Shown: positions 1 through 8,511, numbered from the stretch's first letter. The stretch: 27,668 nt of DNA from Paracoccaceae bacterium (GCA_027030435.1 JALVEX010000251.1:1-27668), one strand, 5' to 3'. The notes: generated by a model from the sequence alone, not told the origin. Program-made: numbers and translations.

Positions 1-1676
1 TGCATCAGGCGATCGAGGCCAAGGAGGGCGTGGCCATCCAGCCCGAAAACGTGACCCTCGCTTCCGTCACTTTCCAGAACTATTTCCGCCTCTACGAAAA
101 GCTTGCCGGGATGACGGGCACGGCGCTGACGGAAGCCGAGGAGTTCGAGGAGATATACAAGCTCGGTGTGGTGGAGATCCCCACCAACAAGCCCATCGCC
201 AGGGTGGACGAACACGACCGCGTCTATCGCAGCGTGCGCGAGAAGAACGAAGCGGTTGTAGAGGCCATTCGCGAGGCGCATGAAAAGGGCCAGCCGGTGC
301 TTGTGGGCACCACCTCGATCGAGAAATCCGAGGAGCTTTCGGATCTGCTGAAGAAGGCTGGGATCAAGCACAACGTGCTCAATGCCCGCCAGCACGAGAA
401 GGAAGCGCAGATCGTGGCCGATGCCGGCAAGTTCGGCGCCGTGACCATCGCCACCAACATGGCCGGGCGCGGCACCGATATCCAGCTGGGCGGCAATGTG
501 GAGATGAAGGTGCTCGAGGCGATCGCCGCCGATCCTGACGCCGACCCGGAGGAAATCCGCCGCCGTATCGAGGATGAACACGCCGAGGAAAAGCAGAAGG
601 TGATCGATGCCGGCGGGCTTTTCGTGCTGGCAACGGAGCGCCACGAAAGCCGCCGGATCGATAACCAGCTGCGCGGCCGCTCCGGCCGTCAGGGCGATCC
701 GGGCCGTTCGATTTTCTTCCTTTCGCTTCAGGATGATCTTATGCGCATCTTCGGCTCGGACCGCCTCGAGAAGGTGCTTTCCACGCTTGGCATGAAGGAA
801 GGCGAGGCGATCATTCACCCCTGGGTCAACAAATCTCTGGAAAAAGCGCAGGCCAAGGTGGAGGCGCGCAATTTCGATATTCGCAAGCATCTCCTGAAGT
901 TCGATGACGTGATGAACGATCAGCGCAAGGTGATCTTCGCGCAGCGCCGCGAGATCATGGAGGCGCAGGATCTTTCGGATATCGTGGCTGACATGCGTAA
1001 CGAGGTGATCGATGATCTCCTTGACGCCTACATGCCAGAGGGCACTTACCCCGAGCAATGGGATACCGAAGGCCTTTATGCCGCGGTGATCGAGAATCTC
1101 GGGATCGATGTGCCGGTGATCGCCTGGGCGAAGGAAGAGGGCGTGGATGACGAGGTGATCCGCGAGCGCCTCGTGAAGGCCGCGGATGAATTCATGGCGC
1201 AGAAGGCGGCACAGTTCGGCCCGGAAAACATGCGCCAGATCGAAAAGCAGATCCTCCTGCAAACGATCGACAACAAATGGCGCGAGCACCTGCTGACGCT
1301 TGAGCATCTGCGTTCGGTCATCGGGTTCAGGGGCTATGCCCAGCGCGATCCTCTGAATGAATACAAGACGGAAGCCTTCCAGCTTTTCGAAAACATGCTC
1401 GATGGCCTGCGCCATGACGTCACAAAACAGCTCGCCCATATCCGGCCGATGACGGAGGAAGAGCACGCGGCCATGATGCAGCAGCTGATGGAGCAGCAGC
1501 AGGCAATGATGAAGGCCGCTGACGAGGCGCAGGCGGGCGGTGCATCAGGGCCGGAGCCGCTGATCGAGGGTTTTGACGAAAATGACCCCTCGACATGGGG
1601 CAATCCCGGGCGCAATGATCCCTGCCCCTGCGGGTCGGGCCGGAAGTTCAAGCATTGCCACGGGCGTGTTGCCTGA
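1..1676 (+). CDS. secA: Protein translocase ATPase subunit SecA (5' end outside window)
   Basis: SecA is the cytosolic motor ATPase that pushes unfolded preproteins through the SecYEG channel at the inner membrane. The reading frame is open from the first base of the window, so the N-terminal nucleotide-binding domain I is missing; about 557 codons remain. The visible part begins in the conserved stretch QPENVTLASVTFQNYF, followed by KLAGMTGTA, the helicase-like motifs NMAGRGTDIQLGG and LRGRSGRQGDPG of nucleotide-binding domain II, and then the helical scaffold and wing region. The C-terminal tail after a Gln/Met-rich linker ends in the zinc-binding SecB/lipid contact motif CPCGSGRKFKHCHG (Cys, Cys, Cys, His ligands). 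No frameshift is seen. The ATG or GTG codons near base 30 are internal and are not the start. Identification is essentially certain. Confidence 0.98.
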   Translation, partial: HQAIEAKEGVAIQPENVTLASVTFQNYFRLYEKLAGMTGTALTEAEEFEEIYKLGVVEIPTNKPIARVDEHDRVYRSVREKNEAVVEAIREAHEKGQPVLVGTTSIEKSEELSDLLKKAGIKHNVLNARQHEKEAQIVADAGKFGAVTIATNMAGRGTDIQLGGNVEMKVLEAIAADPDADPEEIRRRIEDEHAEEKQKVIDAGGLFVLATERHESRRIDNQLRGRSGRQGDPGRSIFFLSLQDDLMRIFGSDRLEKVLSTLGMKEGEAIIHPWVNKSLEKAQAKVEARNFDIRKHLLKFDDVMNDQRKVIFAQRREIMEAQDLSDIVADMRNEVIDDLLDAYMPEGTYPEQWDTEGLYAAVIENLGIDVPVIAWAKEEGVDDEVIRERLVKAADEFMAQKAAQFGPENMRQIEKQILLQTIDNKWREHLLTLEHLRSVIGFRGYAQRDPLNEYKTEAFQLFENMLDGLRHDVTKQLAHIRPMTEEEHAAMMQQLMEQQQAMMKAADEAQAGGASGPEPLIEGFDENDPSTWGNPGRNDPCPCGSGRKFKHCHGRVA

Positions 1677-1690
1677 TTGCCATGAAATGA

Positions 1691-1713
1691 AATGCCGCCG
1701 AACAGGCGGTTTT
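1691..1713 (+). terminator. Probable terminator after secA
   Basis: A short hairpin lies 14 bases after the secA stop. Arms CCGCC (1695-1699) and GGCGG (1705-1709) enclose the loop GAACA and are followed by TTTT. The stem is short but GC-only and T-tailed, as in a weak intrinsic terminator. It could only partly block read-through into the next gene. Confidence 0.45.
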
Positions 1714-1775
1714 CCGCCAGCCGATTCGCGGGTATCAATGATTAACGGGTGGGAGCCGGGCTTTGGAGAAATGCC

Positions 1776-2753
1776 TTGCTCAACAAGTTGAAGCGGCTTG
1801 ACCGGAACAAGATTTTCACGGTTGCCTTGACGTTTTTCATTGCCTGGGCCACCGGCTATGCGATGCAGAACAGCGATCGCGTTGCCGAGATCTTCGGCAT
1901 CGAGTCGCCTGTGCCGGTCGAAAACCTTCGTCTTGCATCCGCCGAAACGCAGGATCCGGACGAGATGGCCGCCCGCCTGCCCAGGCCACCTTACTTCACC
2001 CTTCAAGCGCCCCGGCTCGCCATGCCTTCCGGCAATAAAGGTGCAGCCCATGAGATTCCCGATGATGCCGGCCTTGCGGAAATGCTGAAGCCACGCGCTT
2101 TCAGCCCCTTCGGGATTGCCTGCGGGCCGGCTGTCAGGGCCGAGCCGCTGGCCGGCGCCAGGGTGCGGATCATTGTCAGCGCGCCATGCCATGGCGAGGA
2201 GAGCCTCGCGGTTGCTCATGGTCCGCTCGGAATTCCGGCCAGGATTTCAAAGGCGGGGCTGGCGTCTGTCGTGATACCTGCTTTGGCGGAGCGGGCCGGG
2301 TTTGAAATCCGTATCGGAAGCGGTGATGAGAAATACAAGCTTTCTGCAGAAGTGCCGGATTTCGCGGATTTCGAGCGCGTCGCACTTCTCTGGAAGGGGA
2401 ACGCCCCACTGAGGATCCATGCGATCGAGAAGATCTCGGGGGGCATGGAATTTCCCGCCGGGGCCTCGGGGGGAGAAATGATCAGGATCGAGGGGCCCGA
2501 TGCGAAGAAGGCCGAGATCTACAGCTTTCCGGCGAAGGATATTGCCGGCTCCGGGGTTGTCAGGCTGATTGTGGCGGCCGATGTGAATGCCGAAACCTGC
2601 GGCCGCGATATCGAGGCCGTCCGCTTGCAGAAGAATGCGGAAGGGGCCGTTGATCCCGTTGCCATCGTGCTTCAGATGCCGGGCTGTGATCGCATCGGGC
2701 AAACTCTCATGTTGAAAAACATACTGAAAGACCTGAAGATCGCCAGCAACTGA
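1776..2753 (+). CDS. Membrane-anchored protein of unknown function, secA-adjacent
   Basis: A 325-residue protein with one hydrophobic segment near the N-terminus (about residues 11-30, KIFTVALTFFIAWATGYAM), after a basic start (NKLKRLDRNK). This predicts a single signal-anchor with the rest in the periplasm. The remainder has no motif I recognise. Homologues next to secA in Rhodobacteraceae are, from memory, often labelled 'translocase' purely from location. The start is uncertain: TTG at 1776 has GGAG (1765-1768) seven bases upstream, while the upstream GTG at 1749 lacks a good ribosome site and would add nine residues before the anchor. Only 22 bases separate it from the following PBP/OmpA gene, so the two are probably co-transcribed. 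Function unknown. Confidence 0.75.
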   Translation: MLNKLKRLDRNKIFTVALTFFIAWATGYAMQNSDRVAEIFGIESPVPVENLRLASAETQDPDEMAARLPRPPYFTLQAPRLAMPSGNKGAAHEIPDDAGLAEMLKPRAFSPFGIACGPAVRAEPLAGARVRIIVSAPCHGEESLAVAHGPLGIPARISKAGLASVVIPALAERAGFEIRIGSGDEKYKLSAEVPDFADFERVALLWKGNAPLRIHAIEKISGGMEFPAGASGGEMIRIEGPDAKKAEIYSFPAKDIAGSGVVRLIVAADVNAETCGRDIEAVRLQKNAEGAVDPVAIVLQMPGCDRIGQTLMLKNILKDLKIASN

Positions 2754-2775
2754 GAGGGTTGCCCGGGATGATCGG

Positions 2776-4320
2776 ATGAACGGATTGCGTGTGGCGCTCA
2801 GGGCCGCACTCCTCATTGCAGGAATCACGACCGGGGCTCTGGCGCAGGAGGTAACCCTCCGGGCCAATGAGGGCTCGCTGATAATCAGCGGCGAACTCAT
2901 CGATCATGACGGTGAATTCTACCGGATCAGGACGCCTGACGGCCCGCTGACTGTTGATGCGGCTGGCGTAAACTGCAGCGGCCCTGGATGCCCGGACCCT
3001 GCAAGGCCCGCGCCAAGGATTGTCATTTCAGGCGCGCGCACCATGAGCGATGTGCTCATGCCAGCCCTTCTTGAGGCGTTTGCGCGCGATTCCGGCATGG
3101 GCATGAAGCGCATCACCCACTCGGACGAGGATTTCACCTATGTTCTTACGGAGCAGGGGGGGAAGCGCGATATAGCCCGCTTCACCTTTCACGCAGGCAC
3201 CTCGGGCGAGGGTTTCGCTGATCTTCTGGCCGGAAAGGCGGATATTATCATGGCGTTGCGCGAGATCGGTGCGCAGGAGGCCGGCTCGGGCACCTTGGGC
3301 GATGGCGTGGTGACGCGCGTGATCGGGCTTGATGGCATTGTTGCCGTTGTCGCGCGCGAGAATCCTCTCAGCCGGATCTCACCGGAAGATCTTGCGAGGG
3401 TCTTTTCCGGGGACATAGGAAACTGGAGTGATCTCGGTGGGCCGGATGCGCCGATCGCTCTGCATGGCCGGCAGAGCGGTTCGGGGCTGATGGAGGCCTT
3501 TCGCCGCCGCGTGATGCAGCCGGCCGAGAAGAAGATCGCCAATGGCCGGATCGCGCGGCACGATAGCAATGCCGATCTGGTGGATGCCGTTGCTGCCGAT
3601 CCATCGGCGATCGGGATCACGAGCTATTCGGAAAGGGGCAATGCCAGGGCGCTTGCGCTGGCCGGGAGATGCGGCTTCGAGATCCGGCCAACGGCCTTCA
3701 ATCTGAAATCCGAGGATTACCCGCTGACTGCCCCGCTCTTTCTCTATCTTCCCGGCCGGCGGCTCCCCAAGACGGCCCGGGAGTTCGTGAAATTCCTCGA
3801 TACGGAACCCGCTCAGAGGGTAGTGCGATGGGCGGGATTTGTTGATCTGCGGCCTGCCGGGATTCCCATGGAGAGGCAGGGAGAGAGGCTTGCAAATGCC
3901 ATCCTGGCGGCGGGCGGGGATACGGGGCTTTCGGATCTGCGCAGGCTCGTCGAAGCGATGAAGGACATGCGCAGGCATTCGATCACATTTCGCTTCGAGG
4001 AGGGGTCCTCGCGGCTGGATTCGCAATCACAGGCCAATATCGAAACCCTGTCGAGGCTCATGGCGCGCGGAGATCTGCGTGGCCGCGAAATTATTCTGGC
4101 AGGGTTTACCGATGGTGAGGGGAGTGCAAAGGCAAATCTGGCGATAGCGAAAAAACGCGCCGAGGTCATTCGCCGTGCGCTTCTGGCCAGAATGCCCACA
4201 TCCGGGGATGGCTCCGGCGTGATCAAGGTGATGTCATTCGGGGAGGCGATGCCGATGGCCTGCGATGAGGAGGAATGGGGGCGGCGGGTCAATCGGCGGG
4301 TCGAAGTCTGGATCAGGTAA
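2776..4320 (+). CDS. Secreted PstS-like substrate-binding / OmpA domain fusion protein
   Basis: A 514-residue exported protein. Residues 1-23 form a signal peptide ending in ALA before QEV. Residues 24-78 form a small domain with a Cys pair (VNCSGPGCPD). Residues about 80-355 resemble the periplasmic phosphate-binding-protein fold (PstS-like family): IVISGARTMSDVLMPALLEAF, then GDIGNWSDLGG and HGRQSGSGLMEAFRR, which are typical of the phosphate-site loops. Residues 401-514 are an OmpA/MotB peptidoglycan-binding domain, with FEEGSSRLD, LAIAKKRAEVIRRAL and the final NRRVEVWIR. The architecture suggests a binding protein tethered to the cell wall rather than one that shuttles to an ABC permease; no permease or ATPase gene is nearby. 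Start ATG 2776; the ATG at 2768 runs straight into a stop. Ligand unknown. Confidence 0.88.
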   Translation: MNGLRVALRAALLIAGITTGALAQEVTLRANEGSLIISGELIDHDGEFYRIRTPDGPLTVDAAGVNCSGPGCPDPARPAPRIVISGARTMSDVLMPALLEAFARDSGMGMKRITHSDEDFTYVLTEQGGKRDIARFTFHAGTSGEGFADLLAGKADIIMALREIGAQEAGSGTLGDGVVTRVIGLDGIVAVVARENPLSRISPEDLARVFSGDIGNWSDLGGPDAPIALHGRQSGSGLMEAFRRRVMQPAEKKIANGRIARHDSNADLVDAVAADPSAIGITSYSERGNARALALAGRCGFEIRPTAFNLKSEDYPLTAPLFLYLPGRRLPKTAREFVKFLDTEPAQRVVRWAGFVDLRPAGIPMERQGERLANAILAAGGDTGLSDLRRLVEAMKDMRRHSITFRFEEGSSRLDSQSQANIETLSRLMARGDLRGREIILAGFTDGEGSAKANLAIAKKRAEVIRRALLARMPTSGDGSGVIKVMSFGEAMPMACDEEEWGRRVNRRVEVWIR

Positions 4321-4334
4321 GCGGCGCGGGATGC

Positions 4335-5096
4335 TCAGAGATATCCTTCGGCGCGGAAGCTGATTTCGCAGGATTTGCCGATGATCAGGTGATCATGGAG
4401 GGTGATCGCGAGCGGTTCGCAGGCGCTGGCGATCTGCGCCGTCATGGCAATGTCCTGCTCCGAGGGGGTGGGATCACCCGAGGGGTGGTTGTGCACAAGG
4501 ATCAGCGCCGACGCATTCAGCTCCAGCGCCCGCTTCACGATTTCACGCGGATAGACGGGCACATGATCCACCGTGCCCCGGCCCTGCTCTTCATCCGTGA
4601 TCAGCACGTTCTTGCGATCGAGATAGAGCACGCGGAATTGCTCGGTTTCGCGATGGGCCATGGTTGTATGGCAATAATCAAGCACCGCATCCCAGCTTGA
4701 TATCACCGGCTTTCCGATGATCCGCGCGCGCGCCATGCGCCGGGCGGCCGCTTCGACGACCTTCAATTCGGTGATAACGGCCTCGCCCACCCCCTTGATG
4801 CGGCGGAGCCGTTCTGCAGGGGCGGTGATCACCCGGTTGAAATCGCCGAATGTGTCCATGAGCCGGCGTGCCAGCGGCTTCACGTCCTGCCTCGGGATGG
4901 CACGAAACAGCAGGAGCTCGAGCAATTCATAATCCGGCAGCGCTTCGCTGCCGCCCTCCATGAAACGCTGGCGCAGGCGCTTGCGGTGATCCCTGATATA
5001 GGACGGCAGGCGCGCGGGCAGGGGGGCGGCATCAATCGCCTCATCCCCTTGGAAAAGGGGCATGGGCATTTCCGAGAAGTGGCCTTGCGCTTTCAT
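4335..5096 (-). CDS. radC: RadC family JAB/MPN-domain protein
   Basis: A 253-residue RadC-type protein. An N-terminal helix-hairpin-helix region contains LRRIKGVGEAVITELK, a DNA-binding type motif. The C-terminal JAMM/MPN metalloprotease-like domain carries the zinc motif HNHPSGDPTPSEQD, with both His and the Asp present. Despite the historical name, RadC has no proven role in recombination repair, and its substrate is unknown. Length is normal for an alphaproteobacterial member, with about 30 extra N-terminal residues relative to enterobacterial RadC. It is convergent with the OmpA-fusion gene (14 bases apart) and lies 58 bases downstream of dnaJ on the same strand, so it may be read from the heat-shock transcript. 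The start at 5096 has only a weak GGGG upstream; the Met at residue 10 is an alternative. Confidence 0.93.
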   Translation of the reverse strand: MKAQGHFSEMPMPLFQGDEAIDAAPLPARLPSYIRDHRKRLRQRFMEGGSEALPDYELLELLLFRAIPRQDVKPLARRLMDTFGDFNRVITAPAERLRRIKGVGEAVITELKVVEAAARRMARARIIGKPVISSWDAVLDYCHTTMAHRETEQFRVLYLDRKNVLITDEEQGRGTVDHVPVYPREIVKRALELNASALILVHNHPSGDPTPSEQDIAMTAQIASACEPLAITLHDHLIIGKSCEISFRAEGYL

Positions 5097-5154
5097 GCCC
5101 CGAGGCTAGCGCAGGCATGCTGAAGAAATGGTTAACCCCGACGGATGCGCAGCT

Positions 5155-6297
5155 TCAGCTTTTCATGCTTTCCCAGAAGGATTTCACCGTCTGGAAGAAT
5201 TTGGAGCCTGCCGGGTTGTTATCGTTCGAGATTTCCTCGAACTCGCGCAGCAATTCCTTCTGGCGGGCGGTGAGGTTCACCGGGGTTTCCACCTGCAACT
5301 CGATATACATGTCGCCGACGCCTCCGCCCCGCAGCGCCGGCATGCCCTTGCCGCGCAGCCGCATCTGCTTGCCTGACTGGCTGCCGGCCGGCACCTTGAC
5401 CCGAGTGCGCCCGCCATCGATCAAGGGCACCTCGACATCGCCGCCAAGCGCGGCCTTGGTCATGGATACGGGCACGCGGCAGTAGAGATCGGTGCCATCG
5501 CGCTGGAAAAGCGGGTGCTCCTCCACCTCGATGAAGATGTAGAGATCGCCCGGAGGGCCGCCGCGCAGGCCGGCTTCGCCCTCGCCGGCAAGCCGGATGC
5601 GGGTGCCGGTTTCCACGCCCGCCGGGATATTGACGGAAAGCGCGCGCTCCTTCTCGATCCGCCCCTGGCCGTGGCAGGCCTTGCAGGGATCCTGGATCAT
5701 GTGGCCCATGCCACCGCATGTGGGGCAGGTCCGCTCGACGGTAAAGAAGCCCTGCTGCGCGCGCACCTTGCCCATGCCGGAGCATGTAGGGCAGATGGAG
5801 GGCTCGGTGCCGCTGGCCGCCCCCGTGCCGCCGCATTCTCCGCAGCTGACGGATGTGGGCACGCGGATCGTTTTCTGAACGCCGCTGAAAGCTTCTTCGA
5901 GCGTTATGCGCAGATTGTAGCGCAGATCCGAGCCGCGCGCGGCACGCTGGCGGGCAGCACTGCGCTGCCCCATGAAATCGCCAAACAGATCATCAAACAC
6001 ATCGGAAAAGGCGGAAGCGAAATCCGCGCCCTGTGCGCCAAAGCCGCCGCTTCGTCCGGCTCCCATGCCGCCCTCGAAGGCCGCATGGCCGAAACGATCA
6101 TAGGCTGCGCGCTTGTCGGGATCCTTCAGGACCTCATAGGCCTCGTTCACTTCCTTGAAGAGCGCCTCGGCATCCGGGTTGTCGGCATTGCGGTCGGGGT
6201 GCAGTTCCTTTGCCTTGCGGCGGTAGGCCTTCTTGATTTCCTCCGCCGTGGCATGAACGCTGATGCCCAGGATCTCGTAATAGTCGCGCTTCGCCAT
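5155..6297 (-). CDS. dnaJ: Chaperone co-factor DnaJ (Hsp40)
   Basis: DnaJ stimulates the ATPase of DnaK and delivers unfolded clients. All type I features are present: a J-domain with HPD at residues 33-35, a Gly/Phe-rich linker (GGMGAGRSGGFGAQG), four zinc-binding repeats CGECGGTG, CPTCSGMG, CPTCGGMG and CKACHGQG, and two C-terminal beta domains with the motif RIRLAGEGEAGLRGG. Length is 380 residues, normal for the family. Two ATG codons lie six bases apart (6303 and 6297). The ribosome site GAGGA directly abuts 6303 but is six bases from 6297, and the family N-terminus is MAKRDYYE, so 6297 is chosen. The gene follows dnaK after a strong intercistronic hairpin. Confidence 0.98.
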   Translation of the reverse strand: MAKRDYYEILGISVHATAEEIKKAYRRKAKELHPDRNADNPDAEALFKEVNEAYEVLKDPDKRAAYDRFGHAAFEGGMGAGRSGGFGAQGADFASAFSDVFDDLFGDFMGQRSAARQRAARGSDLRYNLRITLEEAFSGVQKTIRVPTSVSCGECGGTGAASGTEPSICPTCSGMGKVRAQQGFFTVERTCPTCGGMGHMIQDPCKACHGQGRIEKERALSVNIPAGVETGTRIRLAGEGEAGLRGGPPGDLYIFIEVEEHPLFQRDGTDLYCRVPVSMTKAALGGDVEVPLIDGGRTRVKVPAGSQSGKQMRLRGKGMPALRGGGVGDMYIELQVETPVNLTARQKELLREFEEISNDNNPAGSKFFQTVKSFWESMKS

Positions 6298-6323
6298 CGC
6301 CATTCCTCGTCACGCAAGACATA

Positions 6324-6350
6324 GGCCGGCCCGAGTGTTTCGGGCCGGCC
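6324..6350 (-). promoter_or_regulatory. Perfect 11-bp hairpin between dnaK and dnaJ
   Basis: Arms 6324-6334 (GGCCGGCCCGA) and 6340-6350 (TCGGGCCGGCC) are exact inverted complements around the loop GTGTT. There is no T-tract on the minus-strand side, so it is not a classic terminator for dnaK. It sits 18 bases after the dnaK stop and 26 bases before the dnaJ start. An mRNA stabiliser of the upstream dnaK message, or a partial attenuator setting the dnaK:dnaJ ratio, would fit. Confidence 0.6.
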
Positions 6351-6368
6351 AGGAGATCTTATCGTTCC

Positions 6369-8291
6369 TTACGAACGTTTGTCATCTTCGATGTCTTCGA
6401 AATCGGCATCGACGATGTCTTCATCCACGCCGCGCGGCGCTTCTTCCTCGCCGCCGGCTTCGGCTTCGCCGGCCTGTTCGGCCTGCTGGGCCTTGTAGAT
6501 GGCTTCGCCGAGCTTCATCGAAGCATCGGTGAGGTTCTGGATGCCGGACTTGATCTTCTCGGCATCGTCACCTTCCATGGCTTCCTTGAGCGCGTTCAAG
6601 GCAAGCTCGATGGCCTCGACGGTCGCCGGATCAACCTTGTCACCATGCTCTTCGAGCGATTTCTCGGTGGCATGAACAAGGCTTTCGGCCTGGTTCTTGG
6701 CTTCCACGAGCTCCTTGCGCTTGCGGTCGGCCTCGGCATTTTCCTCGGCCTCCTTGACCATGCGCTCGATCTCTTCCTCGGTAAGGCCGCCCGAAGCCTG
6801 GATGGTGATCTTCTGCTCCTTGCCGGTGCCCTTGTCCTTCGCGCTCACGGACACGATGCCGTTTGCGTCGATGTCGAAGGTCACCTCGATCTGGGGCACG
6901 CCACGCGGCGCGGGCGGGATATCCTCGAGGTTGAACTGGCCCAGGAGCTTGTTGTCGGCTGCCATCTCGCGCTCACCCTGGAAGACCCGGATCGTCACCG
7001 CGCTCTGGTTGTCTTCGGCGGTGGAGAAGATCTGGCTCTTCTTCGTCGGGATCGTGGTGTTGCGATCGATCAGGCGGGTGAACACGCCGCCCAGCGTTTC
7101 GATGCCGAGCGAAAGCGGGGTCACGTCAAGCAGCACGACGTCTTTCACGTCACCCTGCAGCACGCCGCCCTGGATCGCAGCACCAAGCGCCACCACCTCA
7201 TCGGGGTTCACGCCCTTGTGCGGCTCCTTGCCGAAGAATTTCGTCACTTCTTCCACGACCTTCGGCATCCGGGTCATGCCGCCGACGAGCAGCACCTCAT
7301 CCACATCGCCGGCGCTGATGCCCGCATCCTTGAGCGCTGCCTGGCAGGGCTTGATCGTTTTCTTGATCAGATCGCCGACGAGGCTTTCAAGCTTGGCGCG
7401 CGTCAGCTTCATCACCAGGTGAAGCGGCGTGCCGTTGGCCGGATCCATCGAGATGAACGGCTGGTTGATCTCCGTCTGGGTGACGGAGGAAAGCTCGATC
7501 TTCGCCTTCTCGGCAGCTTCCTTCAGGCGCTGGAGCGCCATCTTGTCCTTCGTCAGATCGACGCCATGCTCCTTCTTGAACTCCTCGGCGAGGTAGTTGA
7601 CGATGCGCATGTCGAAATCCTCGCCGCCGAGGAAGGTATCCCCGTTGGTGGATTTCACTTCGAACAGGCCGTCATCGATCTCGAGGATGGTCACGTCGAA
7701 CGTGCCGCCGCCGAGGTCGTAAACGGCGATGGTCTTGCTTTCCTTCTTGTCAAGCCCATAGGCGAGCGCGGCCGCGGTGGGCTCGTTGATGATGCGCATC
7801 ACATCGAGCCCGGCGATCTTGCCGGCATCCTTTGTCGCCTGGCGCTGGGCGTCATTGAAATAGGCGGGCACGGTGATGACCGATTGCTTCACCTCGTTGC
7901 CGAAGTAGCTTTCCGCCGTTTCCTTCATCTTGCCCAGGATGTAGGCCGAGATCTGGCTCGGCGAGTATTTCTCGCCCTTGATCTCCACCCAGGCATCCCC
8001 GTTGCCGCCATCGACAATCTTATAGGGCATGATCTTCTTGTATTTCTTCACCTCCGGGTCATCGATCCGGCGGCCGATCAGGCGCTTGACGGCGAAGATG
8101 GTGTTTTCGGGGTTGGTCACGGCCTGCCGCTTGGCGGGCTGACCAACGAGAATTCCGTCATCCGTGAAGGCGACCACGGAGGGCGTGGTGCGGGAGCCTT
8201 CAGCATTTTCGATGACCTTCGGCTGCGAGCCTTCCATTGCGGCGACGCAGGAGTTGGTGGTTCCGAGGTCGATACCAATGACTTTGGACAT
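6369..8291 (-). CDS. dnaK: Molecular chaperone DnaK (Hsp70)
   Basis: A full-length Hsp70 of 640 residues. It starts MSKVIGIDLGTTNSCVA (phosphate-1 loop of the actin-like ATPase) and carries the second phosphate motif VYDLGGGTFDVTILEI. It then has the substrate-binding domain with DVTPLSLGIETLGG and a helical lid, ending in the acidic tail DEDIVDADFEDIEDDKRS, typical of bacterial DnaK. It works with DnaJ (next gene) and GrpE (not in the window) in ATP-driven folding of nascent and stress-damaged proteins. The upstream region holds an RpoH-type promoter (8403-8434), so it should be heat-inducible. Only the weak ribosome site AGAGAGGAA is seen before the ATG. Confidence 0.99.
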   Translation of the reverse strand: MSKVIGIDLGTTNSCVAAMEGSQPKVIENAEGSRTTPSVVAFTDDGILVGQPAKRQAVTNPENTIFAVKRLIGRRIDDPEVKKYKKIMPYKIVDGGNGDAWVEIKGEKYSPSQISAYILGKMKETAESYFGNEVKQSVITVPAYFNDAQRQATKDAGKIAGLDVMRIINEPTAAALAYGLDKKESKTIAVYDLGGGTFDVTILEIDDGLFEVKSTNGDTFLGGEDFDMRIVNYLAEEFKKEHGVDLTKDKMALQRLKEAAEKAKIELSSVTQTEINQPFISMDPANGTPLHLVMKLTRAKLESLVGDLIKKTIKPCQAALKDAGISAGDVDEVLLVGGMTRMPKVVEEVTKFFGKEPHKGVNPDEVVALGAAIQGGVLQGDVKDVVLLDVTPLSLGIETLGGVFTRLIDRNTTIPTKKSQIFSTAEDNQSAVTIRVFQGEREMAADNKLLGQFNLEDIPPAPRGVPQIEVTFDIDANGIVSVSAKDKGTGKEQKITIQASGGLTEEEIERMVKEAEENAEADRKRKELVEAKNQAESLVHATEKSLEEHGDKVDPATVEAIELALNALKEAMEGDDAEKIKSGIQNLTDASMKLGEAIYKAQQAEQAGEAEAGGEEEAPRGVDEDIVDADFEDIEDDKRS

Positions 8292-8369
8292 GTTCTTTTT
8301 CCTCTCTTTCGGCGATGTTATGGGGCGAAAACCCTAAGAAGGCATTTCCGCCCGGATCCCAATTTCGGA

Positions 8370-8391
8370 GATCGGGAATATGCTCCCGATC
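8370..8391 (-). promoter_or_regulatory. Stem-loop at the 5' end of the predicted dnaK mRNA
   Basis: An exact 8-bp inverted repeat, GATCGGGA (8370-8377) and TCCCGATC (8384-8391), has a 6-base loop. The transcription start predicted from the RpoH promoter is near 8396, so the stem-loop would form within about the first 25 bases of the dnaK mRNA. Such 5' stems protect messages from decay. An operator is the alternative reading. Confidence 0.45.
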
Positions 8392-8402
8392 ATGCTTCTT
8401 GG

Positions 8403-8434
8403 CGTATATAAGAAGGGGGTATGGCCACTGCAAG
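8403..8434 (-). promoter_or_regulatory. RpoH (sigma-32) heat-shock promoter of dnaK
   Basis: On the minus strand the -35 element CTTG (8431-8434) and the -10 element CTTATATACG (8403-8412) are separated by exactly 18 bases. This matches, at every fixed position, the published alphaproteobacterial heat-shock consensus CTTG-N17/18-CYTATnTnnG. The predicted start is near 8396, giving a leader of about 105 bases before dnaK. No CIRCE element (HrcA operator) is seen. Confidence 0.75.
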
Positions 8435-8511
8435 CGGCGGCGGGGGATCGAAATGCAGATTCATCGTGAAAAATGCGATTCATTTCCGTCATCTCCGGCA
8501 AGGGGGGCGTG

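Noticed and set aside
5119..5159. GCTGAAG/CTTCAGC inverted repeat at the end of dnaJ as terminator
   Set aside because: Loop of 27 bases, one arm overlaps the dnaJ stop codon and no T-tract follows; the chance of random occurrence is high.
5515..6324. 269-residue open frame antisense to dnaJ
   Set aside because: It lies wholly opposite an intact dnaJ; Ala/Gly-rich shadow with no family features.
6645..8411. 588-residue open frame antisense to dnaK
   Set aside because: It is the opposite-strand shadow of a perfect dnaK gene in GC-rich DNA. Its His/Leu/Asp-rich composition is codon-shadow-like and shows no domain or ribosome site.
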